Assembly (NCBI GenBank): GCA_036170535.1
Contig: JAVHPJ010000199.1
Span: forward strand, 1-6,501
DNA: 6,501 bases
Reading direction: 5' to 3'
DNA from: SSF53 sp036170535
GTDB lineage: Bacteria; Spirochaetota; Leptospiria; Leptospirales; Leptonemataceae
Notes under the pieces: generated by a model
What the model was told of the DNA's origin: nothing
The model's database searches: none
What the model saw: only the letters and a program-made list of their open reading frames with translations
In this document: positions 1 through 6,038 of the stretch, piece after piece
Layout of the letters: each line of letters begins with the position of its first letter
How positions within the stretch are numbered: position 1 is the stretch's first letter
Position numbers and translations under genes: made by a program

Positions 1-486
1 GAAAAGCGCGGTCAGAGCATGTCGGTTGCGGCCATTGTGCGCCGGGACTACGGGGTCAAACTGGACCCCAGTTATCTATCGCGCATGGAGCGCGGTAAAA
101 CGGAGATTCCGCTGCGAACCCTGCTTGCACTGGCGGATTTTTACGACGTCGATCCTGGATTTCTGGTGCGCGGCGGCGAAGGCGAAGGGTCCGATCCGGC
201 CGGCCATCTTTTGTTCCATCCGGATTTGAAGCAAAAACTCGATCAGTTGCTGGCGGGATTAAAAGAAGATGATCTGGTGGAGATCTTTGACGAGTTTTTC
301 ACCGTGTTGTTAAAAACCACCGCCGCAGTGGAAGGGCGCGGCGAATGCTTGCGGGCGGCCCAGAATCCCGCCGAGGACGCGGCCGCGCTGGAACCCTTCT
401 TCGCCGGGGAGGGCGAGATACCGGCGGACCTGCTGGAGGAGGCGCGCGCGGACCCGGGGAATCAGGCGCGCGAGGCTCAGGGGTGA
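1..486 (+). CDS. XRE-family helix-turn-helix transcriptional regulator (5' partial)
   Basis: Probable DNA-binding regulator. The reading frame is open from base 1, and residues before the first Met (EKRGQS at codons 1-6) look like the usual helix 1/helix 2 junction of an XRE domain, so the true start lies upstream and the ATG at 19 is probably internal. The HTH occupies about codons 5-55. The recognition-helix signature DPSYLSRMERGKTEIPLRTL (codons 22-41) followed by ALADFYDVDP is typical of the Cro/C1 fold. A seven-residue stretch (RRDYGVK) between helices 2 and 3 is longer than in the phage repressors. After the HTH comes a helical acidic region (codons 72-110), then a Glu/Ala/Gly-rich tail (about 111-161) with no recognised domain. 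No peptidase or sensor domain is visible. It converges on the unknown gene at 521. The HTH assignment is firm; the regulated genes cannot be inferred. Confidence 0.86.
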   Translation, partial: EKRGQSMSVAAIVRRDYGVKLDPSYLSRMERGKTEIPLRTLLALADFYDVDPGFLVRGGEGEGSDPAGHLLFHPDLKQKLDQLLAGLKEDDLVEIFDEFFTVLLKTTAAVEGRGECLRAAQNPAEDAAALEPFFAGEGEIPADLLEEARADPGNQAREAQG

Positions 487-490
487 CGCT

Positions 491-516
491 CGGCGCGCAC
501 GTCGCGCCGCGCGCCG
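491..516. terminator. GC-only hairpin between convergent genes, possible bidirectional terminator
   Basis: Bases 491-497 (CGGCGCG) pair perfectly with 503-509 (CGCGCCG), giving a 7-bp stem and a 5-nt loop. An alternative 8-bp pairing joins 491-498 to 509-516. It fills most of the 34-bp gap between the stops at 486 (+) and 521 (-). No T-tract follows on either strand, so it lacks the second half of a classical intrinsic terminator. Its position between convergent genes supports a termination or 3'-end protection role, but in GC-rich DNA such a repeat can also arise by chance. Confidence 0.4.
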
Positions 517-520
517 GAGA

Positions 521-1186
521 TCACCGTTCGCTTTGCTCTTCCGTCGCCGCGCGTTGTATCAGCAACAGTCGCAACCGATCCAGTTCGCCGGGCAGGGCGC
601 GCGGATCAAAGCCAAACTGCGCTTCGCCGTCTTCAATCAGGATCATCGAATGAATCAGGAGATCCAGAAACTCGACGATTAAGTCTTTCAAAGCAAACAT
701 TGGCGGGACGCCGCCGGGATTCATGCCTACGCGATAACAGTCGGGCAAAACCCCGATGCCGAAACTCTCCGCCTGCCATTCCGCGTCGGCGTCCCCCGCG
801 CCCGTCTCCAGCGCATAGATTAACTGCAAAAGCAGCGGCAGTTCCCCGACCCAGGCGGTCATCGCCAGATCGCACAAGAATACAAAGCGATTTTGTTCGG
901 AGTGCACGCCCAGCGCAACGTTTGCGTAGCGATCCGCGTCCGCTTCGTGCGGCCCGGTTTCCGCGCCGGCTATCGCCTGTGCGCGTTCGCGTTCGCGCGC
1001 TGCGGCGCGCCACTGCGTGTTATCGTAACAGGCGAACCACGTGCCGCGAATCTGCCGGTCGCTGAGCTTGGGTCGATTCGAAAACCGATTGGGTTCATCG
1101 CGTTGGCTTTGAAAGCGCCGATCCGCTTTTTTTATGGCCTCGCGCTGCCATTCGGGCAATCCAGGATCATCCAACGATTCCGCCAC
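521..1186 (-). CDS. Hypothetical protein, last gene of the - strand block
   Basis: I do not recognise this family. From the chosen GTG at 1186 the protein has 221 residues. It has a charged N-terminus and a segment with spaced aromatics and Trp (about 38-62, RGTWFACYDNTQW). An Arg/Glu/Ala-rich helix and an acidic stretch follow. Then come two hydrophobic segments, about 101-126 (FLCDLAMTAWVGELPLLLQL) and 163-186 (MFALKDLIVEFLDLLIHSMI), separated by a Gly/Pro-containing loop (YRVGMNPGGVPP). The hydrophobic parts contain Asp/Glu, so they look like buried helices more than membrane spans. There is no signal peptide. The start was chosen because GGAGG lies 8 nt before this GTG. An ATG 15 nt upstream (1201) is in frame, but its GGAG is only 3 nt away. 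Either start lies inside the 3' end of the nucleotidyltransferase gene, so the two are probably translated together and may work together. Coding is supported by the sustained non-repetitive sequence and the tight operon fit. Confidence 0.75.
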   Translation of the reverse strand: MAESLDDPGLPEWQREAIKKADRRFQSQRDEPNRFSNRPKLSDRQIRGTWFACYDNTQWRAAARERERAQAIAGAETGPHEADADRYANVALGVHSEQNRFVFLCDLAMTAWVGELPLLLQLIYALETGAGDADAEWQAESFGIGVLPDCYRVGMNPGGVPPMFALKDLIVEFLDLLIHSMILIEDGEAQFGFDPRALPGELDRLRLLLIQRAATEEQSER

Positions 1187-1892
1187 TCGTCTCGCCTCCA
1201 TCCGCTCCGCGCGTTGCAAAGTACTGATCGAGCAGCCGCCGAATGCTGTCGCGCACGCCCGGCGAGATCTCGCCGCCGCTCTCCGTGACGCGTTCCTGGT
1301 ACTTCTTAAACGACATGTTATGGTGCGAGCTGCGTCCCAGTTCGTCGAAAATGCTCCAGAGCTGCGGTTGCAGGCTGTCGACCAGGTTTCGATTCGCGAG
1401 GAGGCGCGCCTGGTATTCTCGCAGCAATCGCGCATTCACGGAACGGCCGATCGATCGATAAAACGCAAAGGTCAAAAGCGTTTCCGAGTCCGCAGCGCCG
1501 CGCTTAATCTCGCGGTCGAGCTGGTCCAGGTTCAGAAAATCGATAATTTCAATGTTGTAGGGATGATGTGACAGGCGCGGCGCCAGCGTTCCGGTGAGAA
1601 AGTCGCCAATGCCGGCGCGCATGCGACAGTCCGGCCCGCAGTTTTCGGCGCCGTGGTCCGGGCAGCGAAAATAAATTACGCAATCCACATCCGAACTTAA
1701 TACCGCCTGGCCGAAATTCAGCGAGCCCACAAAGTCGAACGCTACAGTGAGACCGGCGGCGGAGATCAGGCGCACATAGCCGCGAAACTCATGAATACGC
1801 GAACGGGACTCGCGCGTTTCATGCTGGCGGAAGTATTTTTTCAGAGAGTTATATTCGCGGACCGCAGGGTGGTCGGCGAAAGGCGGTATCAT
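1167..1892 (-). CDS. Nucleotidyltransferase-fold protein with inserted Cys/His cluster
   Basis: Predicted polymerase-beta-superfamily nucleotidyltransferase of 241 residues; substrate unknown. The core motif is at residues 54-75: FVGSLNFGQAVLSSDVDCVI, with the G56-S57 nucleotide-binding turn and metal-binding D68 and D70. A third carboxylate is probably E115 or D118 in NIEIIDF. Between D70 and the third acid is an insertion holding C77, H80, C85 and C89 (C-x2-H-x4-C-x3-C), a plausible zinc site. Residues 135-225 look helical and include SFKKYQERV. The ATG at 1892 overlaps the stop of the phosphoesterase gene by 4 nt (ATGA), with GGAG about 10 nt upstream, so translation is likely coupled. The 3' end overlaps the next gene. 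The motif resembles MNT antitoxins, aminoglycoside nucleotidyltransferases and CCA-type enzymes, but length and insertion fit none clearly. The fold is well supported; activity and target are not. Confidence 0.85.
   Translation of the reverse strand: MIPPFADHPAVREYNSLKKYFRQHETRESRSRIHEFRGYVRLISAAGLTVAFDFVGSLNFGQAVLSSDVDCVIYFRCPDHGAENCGPDCRMRAGIGDFLTGTLAPRLSHHPYNIEIIDFLNLDQLDREIKRGAADSETLLTFAFYRSIGRSVNARLLREYQARLLANRNLVDSLQPQLWSIFDELGRSSHHNMSFKKYQERVTESGGEISPGVRDSIRRLLDQYFATRGADGGETSGGIVG
1195..1199 (-). promoter_or_regulatory. Ribosome binding site GGAGG for the unknown gene
   Basis: On the - strand GGAGG ends 8 nt before the GTG at 1186, an ideal Shine-Dalgarno and spacing. It lies inside the 3' end of the nucleotidyltransferase coding region and directly overlaps the competing ATG at 1201, so it decides in favour of the GTG start. 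It would let ribosomes finishing the upstream gene re-initiate here. Confidence 0.55.
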
Positions 1893-2926
1893 GACACAAA
1901 CGCTCCGGACGCATCCCGGACGATGTTTTCCAGATCAAGATGAGAATACTCGCGATTCTCCTCGACGATTTCGCCGCGAAGTTTTGCGCCTTCCCTGCGG
2001 ATTTCCATAAGCAGGCGGTGTTTTTCTTCGACGAGGCGCATGAGATTCACGCGCTGCGGCGCGCCATTGTCCACATAGATTTCCGCGTATGCGCCGCCGG
2101 CCTGCCAGCCGTACGGCGAATCCACGCCGCCAAAATTGGACGGGTTGAGCAACAAGGTGTCCTGCTTGAGACACACCCCGTAGTCCTCGTGCACATGTCC
2201 TGAGACTACCAGCCGGGGCGCGTGCGCGTCGAGATAATTTCGAATCCCCAGCGAGCCGACATGCCCGACCATGGGCACGCGATCAAAGAATCCATACGCC
2301 GGATTATGAATTACGAGCGCATCCGGCGTTTTTTCTTCGAAAAAGTCCTCAGGCTCGGAGAAGAGCTTACCGTTTTCCTGGCGTTCGTGGTAGGCTACGG
2401 CGAGTTTCTCAGGGATGCCCGGCGTGGCGATCGGCGCGCCGCCGTAGCCGGCGAATTTCCAGCCGTGCAGAATGCGCTCCTGTTGATGCATGTCCCGATC
2501 GCGCAGGGCCGTGTAGCGCAGATCGATGTCGTAGTTGCCGGGCAGCATCAGGCAATCCGCGTTGCCGAACTTCACGATCAGGTCTTCAATGGTCTCGTAT
2601 TTCTCGCGCATGTTCTTCGCCGCTTTTTCAAACAACAGGCGATACTCGGTGGCTTTCGCTTCCAGTTCCGCGTTATTGTCGTAGCGATCGGGAAAGCGCA
2701 GCACTTCCGTCGCCAGATCGAAGGGCGCGATTTTGCGATCCAGATTGCGCGCGAGGCTCCAAAAATCTTCCTGCAGACAGACAAAATCGTAGAGCTTTTC
2801 TTCGTCGTAAAAGGCGCGGTACAGAATGTCTCCGGACAGGAGATACAAATCGGCTTCGGTCGTGCTCAGGAGCACCCGGAGTTCGCGCAGGGCGTCGTGG
2901 ATATCCGTCAAATAGATGATTTTCAT
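1889..2926 (-). CDS. Calcineurin-like metallophosphoesterase
   Basis: Predicted cytoplasmic dinuclear-metal phosphoesterase of 345 residues. Motifs appear in the family order: D8-x-H10 (LTDIHD), G32-D33 (LLSGDI), G130-N131-Y132-D133 (LPGNYD), H207 (VIHNP) and G243-H244-V-H246 (VSGHVHE). The usual catalytic His of GNH[DE] is Tyr here. YfcE/MJ0936-type phosphodiesterases have Cys at that place, so this suggests phosphodiester substrates and not an inactive enzyme. Residues 34-125 form a long helical insertion rich in Asp, Glu and Arg between the GD and GN motifs. Residues 295-335 (VEEKHRLLMEIRREG and onward) form a charged helical, possibly coiled-coil tail. There is no signal peptide. It starts 33 nt after the glycosyltransferase stop, with only a weak AAAGA near the ATG, and ends in the ATGA overlap with the nucleotidyltransferase. 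The family call is firm. The substrate is unknown; a nucleotide or nucleotidylated partner is a guess from the neighbour. Confidence 0.93.
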   Translation of the reverse strand: MKIIYLTDIHDALRELRVLLSTTEADLYLLSGDILYRAFYDEEKLYDFVCLQEDFWSLARNLDRKIAPFDLATEVLRFPDRYDNNAELEAKATEYRLLFEKAAKNMREKYETIEDLIVKFGNADCLMLPGNYDIDLRYTALRDRDMHQQERILHGWKFAGYGGAPIATPGIPEKLAVAYHERQENGKLFSEPEDFFEEKTPDALVIHNPAYGFFDRVPMVGHVGSLGIRNYLDAHAPRLVVSGHVHEDYGVCLKQDTLLLNPSNFGGVDSPYGWQAGGAYAEIYVDNGAPQRVNLMRLVEEKHRLLMEIRREGAKLRGEIVEENREYSHLDLENIVRDASGAFVS

Positions 2927-2959
2927 TCTTTAAGGGTCCGACTGCCGCGCAGTCTGAGC

Positions 2960-4066
2960 TTAGACCAGTTTGTCGATTTCAACCAGTATTTTTCTCTTGA
3001 ATTCCGCGTCCGTGAAGCGCATAACATTTCGACGAAACTCCGGGGCGCGAAAGCGCATCCGCCGGCTTTCACGAACCGCCGCTGCGATCGCCGCCGGGTT
3101 TTGCTCATCAAAAAATAATCCGGTGCGGCCTTCGCGAATGGTCTCCAGCGCCCCGCCGCTCCGGTATGCGATCACCGGGCAGCCGCGCGCCTGGGCTTCG
3201 ACCGGGACTATGCCAAAGTCCTCTTCGCCGGGAAAAATCAGCGCGGCGGCGGCTGCATACAACTTGCCGATGGCGTCGCGATCGACACGGCCGACAAAAC
3301 TGACATTGGGCGGGCTCATGGATTCGAGTTTCTTTCGCTCGGGACCGTCGCCGACGATGACCAACTTGTAAGGCAAATCGCGAAACGCCTCGATGGCCAG
3401 ATCAATTCGTTTGTACGGAACAAACGCACTGACAATCAAGTAGAAGTCTTCGCGGCCCTCATTGATTTGAATTTCGCCGACTTCGCGCACGCAGGGCGGC
3501 GGAATCACCACGGCCGGCTTGCCATAATATCGACGAATGCGTTCCGCGACAAAAGCGCTGTTCGAAACATAGCGGTCGACGCGATCTTTTGCCGACACGT
3601 CCCACATGCGCAGATAGTTCGCGAAAAACGGAATGATGGCGCGGTTGGCGAATCCGGTCGGAGGAAAATACTGATGATAGTGATCCCACACGTAGCGCAT
3701 AGGACTGTGGAAGTAGCTCAGGTGCGGCGTGAAGGGCGGCGGCACCACGCCGCGCGCCACGCAGTGGCTGCTCGATAGGATGAGATCGTAGCCGTGGAAA
3801 TCGAACTGCTCGATCGCGCTGGGGAATAAAGGCAAATACCAGCGGTACTTTCCGGCCTTAAAGGGCAGGCGATCGATGAACGAGACCTGGATTTTGCGAT
3901 TCGCAATGAGTTCGCTGACCGAGCCGCGGTTATAGAGCAGCGTGAACAAATCCGCGCCCGGAAATAATTCGAGCAGCGACTCCAGAACCGCTTCCCCGCC
4001 GCGCATGCCCGTCAGCCAATCATGGACGACGGCAACGCGTCTTATGTCCCGGCGTTTCGCGGCCAT
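2960..4066 (-). CDS. GT4-family glycosyltransferase (WbaZ-like)
   Basis: Predicted retaining GT-B glycosyltransferase of 368 residues. It would transfer a sugar, often mannose in relatives, from a nucleotide-sugar onto an envelope polysaccharide or lipid precursor at the cytoplasmic face. The N-terminal domain begins with VAVVHDWLTG and the Gly-rich acceptor loop GMRGGE (20-25). HSPMRYVWDHY (120-130) is characteristic of WbaZ-like members. The C-terminal nucleotide-binding domain has FVPYKRIDLAIEAF (215-228, K219/R220 contacting the diphosphate), LVIVGDGPE (235-243) and the E-x7-E motif E282/E290 in PGEEDFGIVPVE. There is no transmembrane segment. It is full length for the family. Translation from the ATG at 4066 lacks a strong Shine-Dalgarno; the frame is open for 17 codons upstream but has no better start. 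It is the first gene of the - block and is divergent from the hydrolase. The link to the three downstream genes may only be transcriptional. Confidence 0.93.
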   Translation of the reverse strand: MAAKRRDIRRVAVVHDWLTGMRGGEAVLESLLELFPGADLFTLLYNRGSVSELIANRKIQVSFIDRLPFKAGKYRWYLPLFPSAIEQFDFHGYDLILSSSHCVARGVVPPPFTPHLSYFHSPMRYVWDHYHQYFPPTGFANRAIIPFFANYLRMWDVSAKDRVDRYVSNSAFVAERIRRYYGKPAVVIPPPCVREVGEIQINEGREDFYLIVSAFVPYKRIDLAIEAFRDLPYKLVIVGDGPERKKLESMSPPNVSFVGRVDRDAIGKLYAAAAALIFPGEEDFGIVPVEAQARGCPVIAYRSGGALETIREGRTGLFFDEQNPAAIAAAVRESRRMRFRAPEFRRNVMRFTDAEFKRKILVEIDKLV

Positions 4067-4181
4067 AAAACCCAGACGACACGCCAGCGGACGCGCGCTT
4101 TCCGGGCTATCAGGATTTTAGGAACGCGGAGCGGGGGAAATGCTTGCAGAGCCGCGCCCCATAAGCGACATCAGGAAACCT
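4067..4181. promoter_or_regulatory. Divergent intergenic region, likely holds both promoters
   Basis: This is the only place where the - block and the + operon diverge, so promoters for both are expected here. On the - strand TAAAAT (4115-4120) is a good -10 match about 48 nt before the glycosyltransferase ATG, but no convincing -35 lies 16-18 nt upstream of it. On the + strand TATCAG (4108-4113) is a weak -10 candidate. No clear operator or riboswitch was seen. The right part (4140-4181) would be coding if the hydrolase used its upstream ATG. Confidence 0.4.
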
Positions 4182-5021
4182 ATGACGGAAGAGCGGTTTC
4201 ATCTCATCGCCCAGGACGGCGTTCATCTTCAGGGCGCCCTGTGGGCCCCCGCAAAGCCCACGGCGGCCATGCTGTGGCTGCATGGCTTCGCCGAGCATCG
4301 TCTGCGGTATCGCCACTTCGGCGGCTGGATGGCGGAGCGGGGCGTGGCGACGGCTGCGATCGATTTTCGCGGGCACGGCGAATCCGGCGGCAAACGCGGA
4401 TTCATTCGCTCTTTTGTCGAGTACCTCTACGACGCGCGGGTCCTGGCCGCCTGGGTCATCAAGAATTTTCCGGACATGCCGATCGTCCTGGGCGCGCACT
4501 CCAACGGCGGGCTCATCGCCGCGCGTTTCCTGCAAGAAGAGAAGGAACTCGCGGCCAATTTCGCCTGCGCCGTGTTCACCAGTCCTTTCTTCGACGTCGC
4601 ATTGCCGGTGCCGCCCTGGAAGGTGAAGCTGGCCAATGCTCTGGGGAAAATTTTGCCGGGGCTCTCGGTCCCCGCCGGCATAAGCGCTGAGTTGGTCAGC
4701 CATGATCCCGCAATAGTGACGGAGTATCGCACTGATCCGCTGGTATTCAAGACCGCCACAGCCCGTTGGTACACCGAGACGGTTCAGAATCAGCGCATTG
4801 CGCTGGAGCGCGCACCGGAAGTAACTCTGCCGCTCCTGGTAATGCAGGGTCTCGCAGACGGCATCGTAAATCCCAAAGCCTCGCGTCAGTTCTTTGATTC
4901 GGCCAGTTCGAAAGACAAACACTGGATCGAATACGAAGGGCTCTATCACGAAATTCTCAACGAAACCTCGCGCGAAAAAGTCTACGCCGATTTGTACAAT
5001 TGGCTTAAGAAACGCATTTAA
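4182..5021 (+). CDS. Alpha/beta hydrolase, monoacylglycerol lipase / lysophospholipase type
   Basis: Predicted serine hydrolase of 279 residues acting on monoacylglycerols, lysophospholipids or similar esters. It has the hydrolase_4/S33-like layout: oxyanion motif LHGFAEH (33-39), DFRGHGESGG (61-70), nucleophile S107 in GAHSNGG (104-110), acid D226 (GLADGIVNP) and H256 (YHEILNE). The segment SHDPAIVTEYRTDPLVF (173-189) is a hallmark of the lipase lid region. The elbow reads A-H-S-N-G where G-x-S-x-G is usual. There is no signal peptide, so it is probably cytoplasmic. The ATG at 4182 was chosen because AGGA lies 5 nt upstream and the family homology begins at once with RFHLIAQDG. An in-frame ATG at 4140, preceded by a GGGGGA run, would add 14 residues (LAEPRPISDIRKP) that look non-conserved. 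It is the first gene of a two-gene operon. Confidence 0.92.
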   Translation: MTEERFHLIAQDGVHLQGALWAPAKPTAAMLWLHGFAEHRLRYRHFGGWMAERGVATAAIDFRGHGESGGKRGFIRSFVEYLYDARVLAAWVIKNFPDMPIVLGAHSNGGLIAARFLQEEKELAANFACAVFTSPFFDVALPVPPWKVKLANALGKILPGLSVPAGISAELVSHDPAIVTEYRTDPLVFKTATARWYTETVQNQRIALERAPEVTLPLLVMQGLADGIVNPKASRQFFDSASSKDKHWIEYEGLYHEILNETSREKVYADLYNWLKKRI

Positions 5022-6007
5022 TGCGACTCGGGATAACGGGCCTCGGCGGGTTCATCGGCCAGCGCGTCGCCGAGCTGGCGCGGGAACACGGCTGGACTGT
5101 GCGCGGCATTGAACTGTCGCCGACGCGCTGCGCGGCTCTGCGCAACGCCGGCTACGAAGTTGAGTGCGGCGATATTCTGGACGCCTCCGCGCTGGATCGC
5201 GCCTTCGCCGGCTGCGACGCAGTGCTGCACACGGCGGCGATTGTGCGCGAGGGCGGTCGCCTGGCGGACTTTCGCCGCATCAACGTGGACGGCGCGACGC
5301 TGGCCGCCGAACGCGCCGCTCAGGCGGGTGCGAAAACTTTTGTACATCTGTCGAGCGTCATGGTCTATGGCTTTCGCTTCCCGTCCGGGATAGACGAAGA
5401 CGGACCAAAGGATGGCGCGGGCAATCCGTACTGCATCACCAAAATCGAAGCGGAAAAGGCGCTGCTTGAGTTTGCAGCCCGGCCAGGGGCGCCGCGCATC
5501 GTGCTTGTGCGGCCAGGCGACGTGTACGGTCCGGGTTCCGAGCCCTGGGTTTTGCGCCCCCTGGAACTCTTGCGCCGCGGCATCTTTGCCTTGCCCGGCG
5601 ACCGCCAGGGCGTAATCAATCATGTCTATATAGATAATCTCGTCGATGCGATCTTTCTTGCGATTGAAAAGGCGCCGGCCGGAGCAGCCTTCAATGTAAC
5701 CGACGGCGCCCGCACTACCTGGCTTGAATTTTATACGCGCCTGGCCGCTCTCGTCGGTTTGCCGGCGCCCCGGCGATTGCCGACGGCTGCAATGAAAGCG
5801 GGCATCTGGGCGCTTGCCTCCGTGCAACGCTTGTTCGGCCGCGAACCGGCCGCGTTGCCCGGCGGAGTGGACTACGTGTCCCGTCGCGGCGTGTATTCCA
5901 TCGAGCGCGCGCGGGCGACGCTCGGCTACGTTCCCCGCATCACGCTCGACGAAGGTCTCCAGCGCAGCGCGCGGTGGTTTCGCGCAACTCAGCCCCCCGA
6001 GGCTTAG
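5021..6007 (+). CDS. NAD(P)-dependent epimerase/dehydratase, extended SDR (3-beta-HSD-like)
   Basis: Predicted Rossmann-fold oxidoreductase or epimerase of 328 residues. The N-terminal dinucleotide-binding motif is TGLGGFIG (6-13). GDILD (50-54) follows, with D51 at the adenine position, then LHTAA (69-73). The catalytic Ser is in HLSSVMVYG (109-117), and Y137/K141 form the YxxxK motif (PYCITK). RPGDVYGPG (164-172) and INHVYIDNLVDA (199-210) are the conserved substrate-side motifs of extended SDRs. Length is normal. The ATG shares one base with the hydrolase stop (TAATG), so the two are almost certainly co-translated. No strong Shine-Dalgarno is present. Substrates of relatives include sterols, nucleotide-sugars and dihydroflavonols, so the exact reaction cannot be set. 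Pairing with a lipase-type hydrolase hints at lipid or isoprenoid-like substrates. It converges on metH with a 31-bp gap. Confidence 0.93.
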   Translation: MRLGITGLGGFIGQRVAELAREHGWTVRGIELSPTRCAALRNAGYEVECGDILDASALDRAFAGCDAVLHTAAIVREGGRLADFRRINVDGATLAAERAAQAGAKTFVHLSSVMVYGFRFPSGIDEDGPKDGAGNPYCITKIEAEKALLEFAARPGAPRIVLVRPGDVYGPGSEPWVLRPLELLRRGIFALPGDRQGVINHVYIDNLVDAIFLAIEKAPAGAAFNVTDGARTTWLEFYTRLAALVGLPAPRRLPTAAMKAGIWALASVQRLFGREPAALPGGVDYVSRRGVYSIERARATLGYVPRITLDEGLQRSARWFRATQPPEA

Positions 6008-6030
6008 TTGCGCTGTTGGCCACAGCCTCG
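5998..6030 (+). terminator. Inverted repeat with T-rich tail at the end of the + operon
   Basis: CGAGGCT at 5998-6004 pairs perfectly with AGCCTCG at 6024-6030, a 7-bp stem with a 19-nt loop that contains the epimerase TAG stop. On the + strand it is followed by ATTGATTTTC, a modest T-rich stretch. On the - strand it is followed by a G-run, so it would serve the + operon better than metH. The long loop makes it a weak intrinsic terminator. Confidence 0.35.
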
Positions 6031-6038
6031 ATTGATTT

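Noticed and set aside
345..486. Possible frameshift in the HTH protein, because the last 45 codons are more GC-rich and low complexity
   Set aside because: The other frames give Arg/Gly-rich nonsense, while the actual frame gives a plausible acidic tail and ends just before a hairpin.
1448..1459. CGATCGATCGAT tandem repeat
   Set aside because: Only 12 bases, inside the nucleotidyltransferase coding frame, where it encodes ordinary residues in a helical region. Likely chance.
521..1892. HEPN/MNT toxin-antitoxin pair
   Set aside because: The nucleotidyltransferase motif resembles MNT antitoxins, but the partner lacks the R-x4-6-H HEPN signature, is not a small helical toxin, and the transferase is longer than typical MNT proteins.
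2222..3118. Open frame on + (298 codons) opposite the phosphoesterase gene
   Set aside because: It is antisense to a gene with a complete metallophosphoesterase motif set. The translation has no recognisable domain and there is no upstream ribosome binding site or promoter.
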